Counted from the stretch's first letter, positions 1 to 7,946 are shown. The stretch: DNA of 28,660 nt from Planctomycetota bacterium (GCA_024278415.1 JAJRTI010000760.1:1-28660), one strand, 5' to 3'. Made by a program: numbers and translations. Notes: generated from the sequence alone by a model not told the origin.

Positions 1-81
1 AAACCCCAATAGGCCGAGGCCTCGCGCTTAACATCATGCATGGCGGAGGTGTCGAACGCGGCGCCGCCGAGATGCGAGCGC

Positions 82-181
82 GGGAGCGCTCCGCTTGTAG
101 TGGCGACCGTCAGGGCGCCCTCTGCGCCGATGGCGATTCGCTACCCGAGCGGAAGGCCCTCACGGGCCTACTACAAACGCG
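82..181 (+). repeat. REP/BIME-like dispersed repeat, copy I
   Basis: This segment contains CTTGTAGTGGCGACCGTCAG near its start and GGCCTACTACAAACGCG at its end. It closely matches the reverse complement of 2162-2265 over about 100 bp, with a few indels. The two copies therefore lie in inverted orientation on either side of the glycosyltransferase gene. A shorter relative occurs at 5159-5233. The GTAGTAG / CTACTAC ends and internal GGGC/GCCC arms fit an intergenic palindromic repeat family. Confidence 0.7.
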
Positions 182-452
182 ACATCGCCGGCTTGCGGCG
201 CCACAGCACAGGTGGGACAACTGGGGTTTTGCAAGTGGCTCGACTGCCAGCATGAATCACCACAGGGCAAGCCTGTGGCATCCGTCCCGGAGAGGGGGGT
301 AAAGAGCAGTGCGGCAGGCCGTTCGCCGTAGCGGCGGACGTGGCCGCCTACCGGGAGTGGCTTGAAAGCCAAGAGCCACGTTCCGCGCGCCCGCAGGCAG
401 TCCCAGAGCTTGTTGGCCGCAGGATTGTTGCCCACGCTGATCTCGTGGCGAA

Positions 453-490
453 GCGATGATGCAACACCTGGCCAGGTGTTGCATCATCGC
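453..490. repeat. Perfect 38-bp palindrome
   Basis: Bases 453-471 (GCGATGATGCAACACCTGG) are the exact reverse complement of 472-490, with no spacer. The flanks do not extend the symmetry. As DNA it could be a large operator or a cruciform. As RNA it would be a very stable hairpin. No T-run follows, so it is not a typical intrinsic terminator. It lies about 160 bp upstream of the chosen glycosyltransferase start. Confidence 0.9.
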
Positions 491-652
491 CAAGGCGGAT
501 GCCTCTGGCGCCATGGGCTCCTCGCGTGTTGTATTTGGCGGAAGTGCTGCCCGTTTCTTCGTCTCGTCTGCGCGGCTGAGCCTGTGCGGCGATGGCCGGG
601 CCCTTGCCGATCTGATACGATCCTAGCCTTTTCTGGCTGGTCGAGGTTCCCT

Positions 653-2149
653 GTGGTAGAGCGTGAAACAATTGCCCCGAGTTGGCAGGCCCGCGTCGGC
701 GCGCGTATGGTCGAGTTGGCCCAGCCGGGTTACGTGGGCGGGCTCATGGCATTAGGCATGCTCGTCGCGTTCGGGCCCACGTTTCTCGCGCGCGAGTATG
801 TGGCCTTGGCCTACTCGGTGCTGCTCGTCGCGTCGGGCCTGGCGTTTCGCCGGCTGCGCCGGGCCGGCGCGTCGGCGCCGCTCGATCGCCTCACGAAGCG
901 GCTGTGCGCGGCGTCGGTGGCCGTGTCCACGCTCATTTTCGCGATCGCGGGCCTCATCAGCGTCCACTCGACGCGGCCGCGCACCCTGCCGTGGTACGAC
1001 CAGGGTGCGTACCTCGTGGACGCGGCGAAGATCCGCGACATGGGCGGGCCGTTTGTCGCGCTGGGCCGGTGCTTCCGCGGCGAGTACGTCAAGAGCGACC
1101 GCGACCCGCTGTTCTCGCTCGTGCTATCGCCCTTCGCGGTCGGCGAACGGCAGTCGGTTCAGTTTTTTGAACGCGCCAAGCTCGTCGCGTGGGGCTTCGG
1201 CGTGCTGGCGGTTGGCAGCGCGGGCTTCGTGGTCTGGCGGCTGTTCAGCCCGGCCGCGGCGGTGGTCGCGGTTTTTGGGTTGTCCATGAACCACTTCCTG
1301 CTCCAGCACAGCAGCTTGGTCAACTGTGAGCCGCTGTACGTATTGCTCGCGGTGTGGGCGGTGTATCTCATGGTGCTCGGGGTCGAGCGGCGGTGGCTGT
1401 GGACCGCGGCTGGCGCGGTAACTGGGCTGGCGCACATGAGCAAAGGCTCGGGGATCCTCTTTGCCGGCGCGTTCGCCGTGGCCGCGGCCGTGAAGTTGCG
1501 CGGGCGCGTGTTGCGCGAGAAGCACGTATACGGCTTCGGGCTCGCCTTCTTCCTGGTCCTTACGCCGTTCCTGTGGCACAACGCGGTCAAGTATGGCAAC
1601 CCCCTCTACAACCCCAACGCCAAGCTCATGTGGGCCGATAATTGGGGGCACGCGACAAGCCTCTCCCCAGAGCAAGTTCAGCAACTCGGCTTCTGGCCCT
1701 ACATGCAGAAGCACACGCTCGGCGAGGTGGCGTCGCGGATGTTCACCGGGCTCATGGAAGTGCGGCGCTACTTTGTCACCACCGGCGAACTACGCGTGAT
1801 GAAGCTGAAGTATGCGTACGGCGGGTGCGTGGTCTTGCTCGCGGTGTTGGGCTGGGTGTTCGACCGCGACCGGTTTAGGCAATGCCTGTTCGCGGCCGTC
1901 GTGGTGTTCTTCTTCCTGCTCATCGGCTGGCTACGGGGCATCGGCACGTCCGAGAAACACATCCTGCCTCTCGTGCCATTCGTGTATGCCTACTTTGGGC
2001 ATTTACTATCGGAAGCCTGCGTTGCTGGGGAGGCCGGCCGCGCGCCGGCATGGCGCCGCGCGGCCATCGTGCATCTCGCCGCCGGAGTGCTCTGCATCCT
2101 CCTGCTCGTCATCACGAAATGGGAGCGCCTCTTCACGTCGCTATCGTGA
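653..2149 (+). CDS. GT39/PMT-like membrane glycosyltransferase
   Basis: A polytopic membrane protein of about 498 residues with roughly ten hydrophobic segments, resembling the GT-C glycosyltransferases of the PMT/ArnT (GT39) type. These transfer sugars from polyprenyl-phosphate donors on the outer face of the inner membrane. The first extracytoplasmic loop after TM2-TM3 carries WYDQGAYLVDAAKI, the place where GT-C enzymes carry their acidic catalytic motif, although here it is DQ rather than the usual DE. A later loop has the NPLYNPNAK segment. I chose GTG 653, giving VVERETIAPSW; ATG 707 is the alternative, giving MVELAQPGY. The in-frame extension back to 362 is rejected because it crosses a palindrome. 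The gene stands alone between two inverted repeat copies and converges on the glycosidase at 2300-5011. Acceptor and donor cannot be read from the sequence. Confidence 0.72.
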   Translation: MVERETIAPSWQARVGARMVELAQPGYVGGLMALGMLVAFGPTFLAREYVALAYSVLLVASGLAFRRLRRAGASAPLDRLTKRLCAASVAVSTLIFAIAGLISVHSTRPRTLPWYDQGAYLVDAAKIRDMGGPFVALGRCFRGEYVKSDRDPLFSLVLSPFAVGERQSVQFFERAKLVAWGFGVLAVGSAGFVVWRLFSPAAAVVAVFGLSMNHFLLQHSSLVNCEPLYVLLAVWAVYLMVLGVERRWLWTAAGAVTGLAHMSKGSGILFAGAFAVAAAVKLRGRVLREKHVYGFGLAFFLVLTPFLWHNAVKYGNPLYNPNAKLMWADNWGHATSLSPEQVQQLGFWPYMQKHTLGEVASRMFTGLMEVRRYFVTTGELRVMKLKYAYGGCVVLLAVLGWVFDRDRFRQCLFAAVVVFFFLLIGWLRGIGTSEKHILPLVPFVYAYFGHLLSEACVAGEAGRAPAWRRAAIVHLAAGVLCILLLVITKWERLFTSLS

Positions 2150-2161
2150 AACGGACGCCGT

Positions 2162-2265
2162 CGCGCTTGTAGTAGGTCCGTCAGGGCCTTCCGCTAGCGC
2201 TAGGGTGGCGACCGCCATCGGATCAGTGGCGCCCTTACGGTCGCCACTACGAGCGCTTCGCTCCC
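2162..2265 (-). repeat. REP/BIME-like dispersed repeat, copy II (inverted)
   Basis: This is the reverse-orientation partner of 82-181. It begins 12 nt after the glycosyltransferase stop and fills most of the 150-bp gap between two convergent genes. It contains several internal palindromes, for example the CTAGCGCTAG core and the GTGGCGACC/GGTCGCCAC arms. It may help separate the two converging transcripts, but no T-tract is present. Confidence 0.7.
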
Positions 2266-2299
2266 ACAGTCGCGCTCGGGATCAATCTCTGCGCGTGCG

Positions 2300-5011
2300 T
2301 CAAGGCTTGATCGCGGCCCGAAGGGCTGCGTGGCCCCTGCTCGTGAGATACACCGGCGTGGAGCCGACACGCAGGCGCGGCCCGGCAAGCGTGTTGCCCA
2401 TGATGTCCCGCGCGGCTACGCCCTGGGGCAGGCGAAGCTCGCGTTCGCCGCGCTCTACCCATACGATCGCGAGCGCACCTGGAAGCGTATCAAAGAAGTA
2501 CGCGCGCAAGCCGTTGTCTGAGACGCGGGGAGGCAGGGGCTTGGGCGCAGGGCCGAGCCGGTTGGCCAGAGCGGAGAGCGCGGCGTACATCTTGCGCGGC
2601 TGGCCGCCGTACTCGAAGAAGATGCCGGAGCCGCTGCGGCCGTTGAGGGCGTCGCTTGTGCCCGCGTGGAAGAATATCTTGGCCACGCCCCACGTGCTGT
2701 ACACCGCGGCCATCTTCACCAACGCCTCGGACGCCGCGCGCTCGGACGGCCAGCGGGACCGGCTCATGGTCGCGTTGCCGATGGTGCTCGGCGTCATGCA
2801 GGGGTCGTCGTCCGCGTAGCAGCCGTACTCGGTCAGCCAGATGGGCTTGGCCTCGCCGCGGGCTTGCATGAGGCGCCGCGTCTCCGCGAGGTCGTCTTCG
2901 TACGATTCGGGCGGCACGGCGTAGGGGTACTGGTGGATCGTCATCCCGTCGACCCACTGGAGCCCGCCGGCCTCGATAAACTCGCGCGTGCGGCGATGGC
3001 CGGCCCAGATGTCGATGCCGCCGAGGATCGTGGCGTCGGGTTGCTCCGCGCGGATCACGTCGTGCGCGACCTTCAGATGCGCGAGGTAGTCCGCCATCTT
3101 GTATCCGAACCGCGCGGGCAGCGAGTAGGCCGTGAACAGCGGCTCGTTGAAGATCTCGTAACAGTCAAGCCGGCCGCGGTAGTGCTTCACGCTCTGCTCG
3201 ATGTAGCGCCGGAAGTCGGCCATGTCCTTGGCCGCGTGCGCCACGGTGTAGAGATAGACGAGGTGCGTCTTCTTCCCCGCGGCCTTGCGCACTTGCTCCA
3301 GGTCCGCGCGGCTGCTCCACGGCGCCGACGGAAAGGGAAACATGGCCGGCACGGCCAAGCCTTCCTTGAGCACGCGGTCGATCTGAGCGTCGGCTTTGGC
3401 CCAGTCGAACCGCCCGCGCTCAGGCTCGACCGTCTGCCACGTGATCGACCAGTCGCGCATGGCCGTGAGCCCGGCTTGCTTCGCGAGCCGCAGCAGGAAC
3501 GCCCAGGGGTAGGCGTGGTTCATGCCAAAGGGAGATTTGTTGAACCGATAGGGATCGATGATCGCGCAGCGCAGCGGCTCCACAGGCCCCGCGCCGGCGG
3601 CCGGCTCCCAGCGCACGCGATAGAAGCCGCGGCGCCCGGCCAGCAGGCCCTTCAGCTCCGCTTGCCCGCGCTGCCCCGCGGCCAGGCGCAACTCGGGCCG
3701 CGCCACGAGCACTTCGTTGTCAAAGAAATCCGTCACGACCAGCCGGCCCCGCACCGTGGCCTCCGCGGCGCCTGCGTTGTACGCCACCACGCGCACGGTC
3801 TGGCCCGCGGTGGGATCGGTGAAGATGTTGCCGAGCGCAGGCGTGTCGATGAAGCTCTCGACCGCCTGCCGGGGCGCGTACGCGCTCGCGGCGTCGCCGG
3901 CCTCCAACTGCACGCCATCGACCCACAGGGTCGCCTTCTCAATAGGCGACTTGCTCAAATCCGGCCCGATCGCGCACCAGACCGTTTGTCGCCGCGATTT
4001 GAACGCGAACTCCACGCGGCGCCACTTCGGCCCTGCCTCGACCGCCTTGTTCTCGCGCGACCACGGGCTATGGTGGGCCACGAGGGACACGGGCACGCTG
4101 GGCTGGTCCGCCTTGATCCAGCACGAGAACACGTAGGGCTTGCGCGGCTCGACCTGGGCCCACCCGACGTGGCCGGCCAGGGCCGTGTGGATGGGCGTCT
4201 CGATGGGATCGAAGTAGTCGAAGTAGAACACCGGCGCGCGGCGCTTGTCTATCGTGATGCGCAGGCTGCGCGAGCCGAACTTGGCGACGGAGTCGTCGGC
4301 CTCACCCATGAGCCGGGACACGTTGCCGCCCCAGAAGCGAATGTTCGGCGACCAGCTCCCCCACCCGGCCGCGCCGCACTCGAAGCTGCTGTTGGGCACG
4401 AGGTTGCGCACGCCCTTCGCGGAGATCTGCGGGTGGTTCTCATAGCGGAGCTGGATCGGCGTCATGGCCACGTCGTCGAGCCACAACTCGCCGGTGCTCG
4501 TGAACCAAATCTGGAGCCGCGTGTGCTCGGCCGGGATGTCTTGGTTGGAGCGGAAGGTCAGCTCCGCGCGGCGCCACTCCGGCGTGGCCACGAACATGCC
4601 GCGCATGCCCGTGTCGCCCCAGGTCTGGGTGTTTCTGACCGCTGCGTTGATGACCGGCCGCTTGAGCCCGCGGGCCTTGGCCCAGAAGGTGAGGCGATAC
4701 CACTGATTGCGCTTGATCGGGATGGCCCCGACTTGGCAGATCATCGCGTGGCTCGACGGCGTGCCCTCCACAAACTTCGTGCACGTGAGTTTTGCGGCCT
4801 TGCCGCCGGCGCGTCCCGCGTCGAGCGTGAGGCGCTGCTCCATGCCGCGGACGCCGGACGTGCTCCAGGCGTCGGGCACGCCGTCGCCGTCCGCGTCGGC
4901 CTCGAACGTCCCGTTCTGCACAAGATTCTCCTCGACCGCGAAGCCTGGCTGGCTGAACATGCAGGCGATTGCGAGCAGAGAAGCGACGATGGTCGGGGGC
5001 CTAGAATTCAT
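2300..5011 (-). CDS. Secreted clan GH-A glycosidase with two CBM-like modules
   Basis: 903 residues. An N-terminal signal peptide (about 1-25, hydrophobic core ASLLAIACMF) points to export. Two beta-rich modules follow, each starting with an asparagine-rich strand (NLVQNGTFEADADGDG at about 29-44, NLVPNSSFECG at about 203-213) and ending with WLDD/WVDGVQLE. They resemble CBM_4_9-type carbohydrate-binding modules. A linker beta domain (about 385-480) precedes a TIM barrel (about 490-800) like GH39/GH5-type retaining enzymes. CYEIFNEP provides the acid/base Glu623 and IWLTEYG the nucleophile Glu728, at the normal clan GH-A spacing. A small C-terminal beta domain ends the protein. The start ATG at 5011 is preceded by GAGGA at about 6 nt. 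Substrate is not readable; a beta-xylosidase or other plant or algal glycan hydrolase is likely. Confidence 0.82.
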   Translation of the reverse strand: MNSRPPTIVASLLAIACMFSQPGFAVEENLVQNGTFEADADGDGVPDAWSTSGVRGMEQRLTLDAGRAGGKAAKLTCTKFVEGTPSSHAMICQVGAIPIKRNQWYRLTFWAKARGLKRPVINAAVRNTQTWGDTGMRGMFVATPEWRRAELTFRSNQDIPAEHTRLQIWFTSTGELWLDDVAMTPIQLRYENHPQISAKGVRNLVPNSSFECGAAGWGSWSPNIRFWGGNVSRLMGEADDSVAKFGSRSLRITIDKRRAPVFYFDYFDPIETPIHTALAGHVGWAQVEPRKPYVFSCWIKADQPSVPVSLVAHHSPWSRENKAVEAGPKWRRVEFAFKSRRQTVWCAIGPDLSKSPIEKATLWVDGVQLEAGDAASAYAPRQAVESFIDTPALGNIFTDPTAGQTVRVVAYNAGAAEATVRGRLVVTDFFDNEVLVARPELRLAAGQRGQAELKGLLAGRRGFYRVRWEPAAGAGPVEPLRCAIIDPYRFNKSPFGMNHAYPWAFLLRLAKQAGLTAMRDWSITWQTVEPERGRFDWAKADAQIDRVLKEGLAVPAMFPFPSAPWSSRADLEQVRKAAGKKTHLVYLYTVAHAAKDMADFRRYIEQSVKHYRGRLDCYEIFNEPLFTAYSLPARFGYKMADYLAHLKVAHDVIRAEQPDATILGGIDIWAGHRRTREFIEAGGLQWVDGMTIHQYPYAVPPESYEDDLAETRRLMQARGEAKPIWLTEYGCYADDDPCMTPSTIGNATMSRSRWPSERAASEALVKMAAVYSTWGVAKIFFHAGTSDALNGRSGSGIFFEYGGQPRKMYAALSALANRLGPAPKPLPPRVSDNGLRAYFFDTLPGALAIVWVERGERELRLPQGVAARDIMGNTLAGPRLRVGSTPVYLTSRGHAALRAAIKP

Positions 5012-5158
5012 GACATGTCCTCGATCTTGATCCGTCTTGCGACATCGGGTCGAACGCCATCAGCACACACGAAGCGGTGGCCCGTGTCAAACGAGACATC
5101 AAAAACCTGTTCGGGTGTTCCCCTACGAGTTGTGCTGATCCGAGTGGCAGACGCTGCT

Positions 5159-5233
5159 GGTTTGTAGTAGGGCCATTTATGGCCCGTCAGCAACGCTGAA
5201 GAAACGGGCGATGAATCGCCCTACTATAAACGC
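5159..5233. repeat. REP/BIME-like dispersed repeat, copy III
   Basis: Two head-to-head hairpins. The first is GTAGTAGGGCC-atttat-GGCCCGTC, the second is ACGGGCGAT-gaa-TCGCCCTACTATAAACGCC. The outer sequence (TTTGTAGTAGG ... CCTACTATAAACG) matches the ends of copies at 82-181 and 2162-2265, while the middle differs. It lies between the divergent glycosidase and phosphatase genes. Confidence 0.65.
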
Positions 5234-5337
5234 CCCGCGCGTCCCGCACAGCCCCGTTCGTTGGAAGAGACCGGTGACGCCATGCTTGCGATAGGACGGG
5301 TGGAGATTCTGGGGAAACTCGTGGAATGCGAGCCGCC

Positions 5338-5366
5338 TTGACATCCCCTTTCCGGCGTGCTAGTGA
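5338..5366 (+). promoter_or_regulatory. Candidate sigma-70 promoter for the phosphatase gene
   Basis: Perfect -35 TTGACA at 5338-5343, 17-bp spacer, then TAGTGA at 5361-5366 preceded by TGC, an extended -10-like context. The -10 is weak. The position, about 50 nt before the ribosome-binding site at 5401, is sensible. Confidence 0.45.
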
Positions 5367-5414
5367 ATGGACCCGCATGACGCATCAACCACACCAAACT
5401 GGAGAGGCAGCCGA

Positions 5415-5954
5415 ATGAGCCCTGCATCGAACGATTCCCGCAACGGCCACGAGCACGCGGCGCTCCGCATTGGCGTGGTGTGCCACGAGAACATTGCGCG
5501 CAGCCAGATCCTACATCACTACATCGAGCACTACGCCCGAGCGCGCGGCCTCCAACTCGACGTGTTCTCGTGCGGCACGGGCCCCGAGCAGACGTACATC
5601 GACGTGCCCGCGCGGCTGAGTGAGGTGCAGGATCACCTGTCCGCGCGCGGGCTCGACGTGCGCGTGGAGCGGACGTGGTGGTCGGACGCCGCCAGTGGCA
5701 GACTCCAGGAGTGCGACGTCATCCTCGTGGCCGAGGAGGCCAGACGACGCGATGTGCTTGAACGGCTCGAGGGAACCGTCGATCCCCAAGCGGTCATGCT
5801 GTTCTACGAGTTCATCGGCGAGGGGCCGAAGGACTTCGTCGACACGTACGATCCCGATCGCGGCGCGCAGGATCCGGAGCGCTTTGGCCGTTGCTTCGAC
5901 GAACTCGAGCGGATAGCGCGGTTGGTAGTGGCGCACCTAGCGGCACATAGCTGA
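5415..5954 (+). CDS. Low-molecular-weight protein tyrosine phosphatase-like protein
   Basis: 179 residues. The N-terminal strand LRIGVVCHENIARSQ contains the CX5RS P-loop of LMW phosphatases and arsenate-reductase relatives, with Cys23 as nucleophile and Arg29 binding phosphate. Near the C-terminus VDTYDPDRG supplies the general-acid Asp146 in the DP motif. These residues mark an active LMW-PTP fold. The loop (HENIA) departs from the usual TGNIC, so the substrate may differ. The start ATG 5415 is set by GGAGAGG at 5401-5407, 7 nt upstream; an open frame to 5367 exists but lacks such a site. It is a single-gene unit with its own promoter candidate and a terminator at 6011-6032. LMW phosphatases often control tyrosine kinases of exopolysaccharide export, but no such kinase is in view. 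Confidence 0.8.
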   Translation: MSPASNDSRNGHEHAALRIGVVCHENIARSQILHHYIEHYARARGLQLDVFSCGTGPEQTYIDVPARLSEVQDHLSARGLDVRVERTWWSDAASGRLQECDVILVAEEARRRDVLERLEGTVDPQAVMLFYEFIGEGPKDFVDTYDPDRGAQDPERFGRCFDELERIARLVVAHLAAHS

Positions 5955-6010
5955 CTCGCGGCTCATCGCCTCGACTGCCGGGAATAGGCCGCTCACCGGC
6001 ACGCCCACTT

Positions 6011-6032
6011 CATGGCAGGCCGCCATGTTTTT
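6011..6032 (+). terminator. Intrinsic terminator after phosphatase gene
   Basis: Perfect 6-bp stem CATGGC (6011-6016) / GCCATG (6022-6027), 5-nt loop, then five T (6028-6032). It lies 56 nt after the stop at 5954 and before the next promoter. Confidence 0.75.
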
Positions 6033-6085
6033 GCTGGGTTTCCTTGAGGATTGTAGACACCCAGGAAGAAGCCAAGAAAAGAAGC

Positions 6086-6114
6086 TTGACACGATGGCGA
6101 TCGCAAAGTATAAT
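6086..6114 (+). promoter_or_regulatory. Consensus sigma-70 promoter of the Rrf2 gene
   Basis: TTGACA at 6086-6091, a 17-bp spacer, and TATAAT at 6109-6114: a full match to the sigma-70 consensus at optimal spacing. The start codon of the Rrf2 gene is 38 nt further on. A promoter this strong next to a repressor gene suggests that the repressor limits its own expression. Confidence 0.88.
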
Positions 6115-6152
6115 CCCTATCGGCTTAGTCGGCTTTAGGAATCATCCCACCC

Positions 6153-6602
6153 ATGGTCTCTCAAAAGTGCCAATACGCGCTGCGCGCGGTGTTCGAGCTT
6201 GCGAAGCGACACGGGCAAGGGCCTGTGAGCATCGCCGAGGTCGCGGAATCACAGTCCATCCCGCCTCGCTTCCTCGAGAGCATCCTCGGCGAGATCAGGC
6301 GAGCTGGCTTCGTCGAATCCCGACGCGGGGCTGAAGGAGGCTACTTCCTCGCAGTGCGGCCGAGGAGCCTGTCCGTAGGCAAGATCGTTCGGCTCATCGA
6401 GGGCGATCCTGGGCCGATCACTTGTGCCGACGACGCGTCCCGTCCGTCTGGATGCGCCATTCACGACCACTGCGTATTCGCACCCATGTGGCAACAGGTC
6501 CACGACGCCGTGTCCGAGATCTATGACACGACGACGTTCCAGGACCTCGTCGATCGTGAAGATCAGATGCGTACGGACTACGTGCCCGATTACGTGATCT
6601 GA
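6153..6602 (+). CDS. Rrf2-family transcriptional regulator with three-Cys cluster
   Basis: 149 residues, typical Rrf2 length. The winged helix runs from QKCQYALRAVFELAK through SIAEVAESQSIPPRFLESILGEIRRAGFVESRRGAEGGYFL (about 4-66), with the family RGxxGGY wing. The dimerisation helix and loop contain Cys91, Cys101 and Cys107. Three cysteines at this place bind [2Fe-2S] in IscR and RsrR-type proteins, although the spacing here (10, 5 residues between) is wider than in IscR. CymR/CysR relatives of this family control cysteine and sulfur metabolism, and the next gene is an APS reductase, so a sulfur or Fe-S sensing role is likely (inference). ATG 6153 is preceded only by a distant AGGA (6137-6140). 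Confidence 0.87.
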   Translation: MVSQKCQYALRAVFELAKRHGQGPVSIAEVAESQSIPPRFLESILGEIRRAGFVESRRGAEGGYFLAVRPRSLSVGKIVRLIEGDPGPITCADDASRPSGCAIHDHCVFAPMWQQVHDAVSEIYDTTTFQDLVDREDQMRTDYVPDYVI

Positions 6603-7034
6603 CACCGTTACCCAGGCCATGCCCCGCTCTATACAACCGCACCAATCCCCACTAATTCGATTGAGATTCCACGGCCCGCACATGGTCATCCCTGCCGGCA
6701 TCCTTCGACCATGGTGTGGACATGCCCTTTCCCCCGCGCCCGCGCCTCATGGCTGCTGCTATCGAGCGCGCATGGCAGTTAGCCCGCATTTCTCAGGAGT
6801 CCAGGCGCGTGTCGATGCCAGGCGCACTATCGCGAAGGCGTGCTCGGGTGCAACGCAGCAGCGGAGCCCGACTGGCCAGCCCCGCCCATTCGACGTGCGC
6901 AGGCTGTTTCTCAACCCACGCGTCCGCCTGGGCCGGCAAGGTTTTCAGACGGCGACTTTCCCGACACTTCTATCCCGGGCTGGTGAGAAATGTGGGTTAG
7001 CCGCCATCTTTGGCATAGCATTGGTTCCATTTTG
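6603..7034 (+). other. Intergenic region between Rrf2 and cysH-type genes
   Basis: About 430 bases with no gene I can support; open frames exist on the plus strand but translate to low-complexity sequence with no recognisable domain. I see no clear promoter consensus upstream of the hairpin at 7035-7067; a TTGGCA at 7010-7015 has no matching -10. A gene remnant cannot be excluded. Confidence 0.4.
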
Positions 7035-7067
7035 TCCCAATCACGACAACTCCAGTTGAGATTGGGA
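7035..7067 (+). promoter_or_regulatory. Two-part dyad/hairpin in the cysH leader
   Basis: Outer arms TCCCAATC (7035-7042) and GATTGGGA (7060-7067) enclose inner arms CAACT (7047-7051) and AGTTG (7054-7058). Together they form an almost continuous 13-bp stem with a small asymmetric bulge. It sits 10 nt before the AGGAGG ribosome-binding site (7078-7083). It could be a repressor operator, for example for the upstream Rrf2 protein, or an mRNA structure affecting translation. Confidence 0.6.
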
Positions 7068-7090
7068 GGTTCTTACTAGGAGGCCTCAAC

Positions 7091-7822
7091 ATGGCACCCA
7101 GCCTCGCATCTGATGATCTGAGACAGTTAGTGGACAGCCTCAACTCCGCGCAGAAGGTCGACCGATCTCTCGCCCTGATTGAGGACGCGCACGAGGAGTT
7201 CGGCGATCGCCTGGTCGTGGCCCATAGCCTCGGCAAGGACTCCTGTGTGGCGTGGGATCTGGCGAAGCGTGTTTCGCCAGACATTAGGGGCTTCATTGTG
7301 ACCACACGCTTCAAGCCAGCCGAGACGAAGCGGTTTATGAAGGAGACGGTGGCGCGTTACCCCGAGATTTCGGTGTTCGAGAACTCTGAGCCGATCCCTG
7401 ACAAGCTCTACAACACCGACCCCGACCAGTGCTGCGACATCCTGAAGGTGGAGCCTACGCGTCGGGCCATCGAAGAACTGGACGTGGACTGCTGGGTCAC
7501 GGGCCTTCGCTGCACGGAAGGCCGCACTCGCACGGACTTCCAGGAGGTGGAAGAACGCGACGAAGGACTCGTCAAACTGAATCCCATCCTCATCTGGCAC
7601 GAGCGTGAGATCTGGCAGTATCTGGCTGTGCGCGGGGTGCCCGTCAACCCCTTGTACGCCCAGGGGTATCGCTCGCTTGGATGCGAGCCCTGCACGCGCA
7701 TCTCCACTGGACCCGATGAGCGGGCGGGCCGCTGGGTCGGCACAAGCAAGTGTGGAGGCGAATGCGGCATCCACACGCGCCCGCTAAAGGTGGCCGAGAC
7801 GGCCGCCGCGGCCGCGGACTGA
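7091..7822 (+). CDS. cysH: Adenylyl-sulfate (APS) reductase, assimilatory
   Basis: 243 residues. The ATP-pyrophosphatase-like P-loop SLGKDS (46-51) begins the adenylyl-sulfate binding fold. Cys114-Cys115 (DPDQCCDILK) and Cys198/Cys201 (GCEPCTR) form the CC...CxxC set that ligates a [4Fe-4S] cluster. This marks the APS-using branch of the CysH family; PAPS-using enzymes lack it. The C-terminal ECGIH (Cys225) is the catalytic cysteine that carries the sulfite as thiosulfonate. The reaction is APS plus thioredoxin to sulfite plus AMP, in the cytoplasm. The start is fixed by AGGAGG 7 nt upstream. No sulfate adenylyltransferase or sulfite reductase genes adjoin it, so the rest of the pathway must be elsewhere. 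The divergent C-terminal Ala/Asp tail (AETAAAAAD) is unremarkable. Confidence 0.93.
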   Translation: MAPSLASDDLRQLVDSLNSAQKVDRSLALIEDAHEEFGDRLVVAHSLGKDSCVAWDLAKRVSPDIRGFIVTTRFKPAETKRFMKETVARYPEISVFENSEPIPDKLYNTDPDQCCDILKVEPTRRAIEELDVDCWVTGLRCTEGRTRTDFQEVEERDEGLVKLNPILIWHEREIWQYLAVRGVPVNPLYAQGYRSLGCEPCTRISTGPDERAGRWVGTSKCGGECGIHTRPLKVAETAAAAAD

Positions 7823-7836
7823 CCAACCCCGTCTCA

Positions 7837-7946
7837 CCGTTCCTGGGACATGGGGCAGCGTGTGCGCGAGCCGTAAGGAGCAGTCCACGGAGGCCTTCCC
7901 CTCACGCGCGCCTGCGCTGCGTCTTGCCCCATTTCCTCAGGAACGG
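7837..7946. repeat. Long imperfect inverted repeat in 7823-8149 gap
   Basis: The 327-bp gap between the convergent cysH and SGNH genes contains paired arms CCGTTCCTG (7837-7845) / CAGGAACGG (7938-7946) and ATGGGGCA (7850-7857) / TGCCCCAT (7925-7932). They enclose 67 nt. The rest of the gap has no gene I can support. A short minus-strand frame ending near 7900 reads CDLESGPEELLSLAATDPFL, protein-like but without a good start, so it may be a gene remnant. Confidence 0.45.

Larger units (their letters stand above)
1..652. other. Non-coding leader region with repeats
   Basis: I see no convincing gene here. Open frames exist but their translations are low-complexity and overlap repeats. The stretch holds a dispersed repeat (82-181), a small perfect hairpin (arms CCACAGG at 260-266 and CCTGTGG at 272-278) and a 38-bp perfect palindrome (453-490). 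An open frame in phase with the glycosyltransferase reaches back to a TTG at 362, but it runs through the palindrome and its translation (Cys/Arg/Trp-rich) does not resemble the family. Confidence 0.6.

Noticed and set aside
362..652. N-terminal extension of the glycosyltransferase from TTG 362
   Set aside because: Passes through a perfect 38-bp palindrome and encodes Cys/Trp/Arg-rich sequence unlike the family; GTG 653 or ATG 707 is preferred.
2666..5167. 833-codon open frame on the plus strand opposite the secreted glycosidase
   Set aside because: Arg/Ala/Gly-rich translation typical of the antisense frame of a GC-rich gene; the minus strand has a signal peptide, CBM modules and catalytic motifs.
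6619..7059. Plus-strand frame between the Rrf2 and cysH-type genes
   Set aside because: No ribosome-binding site or recognisable domain, mixed-composition translation, and it overlaps the leader dyad of cysH.
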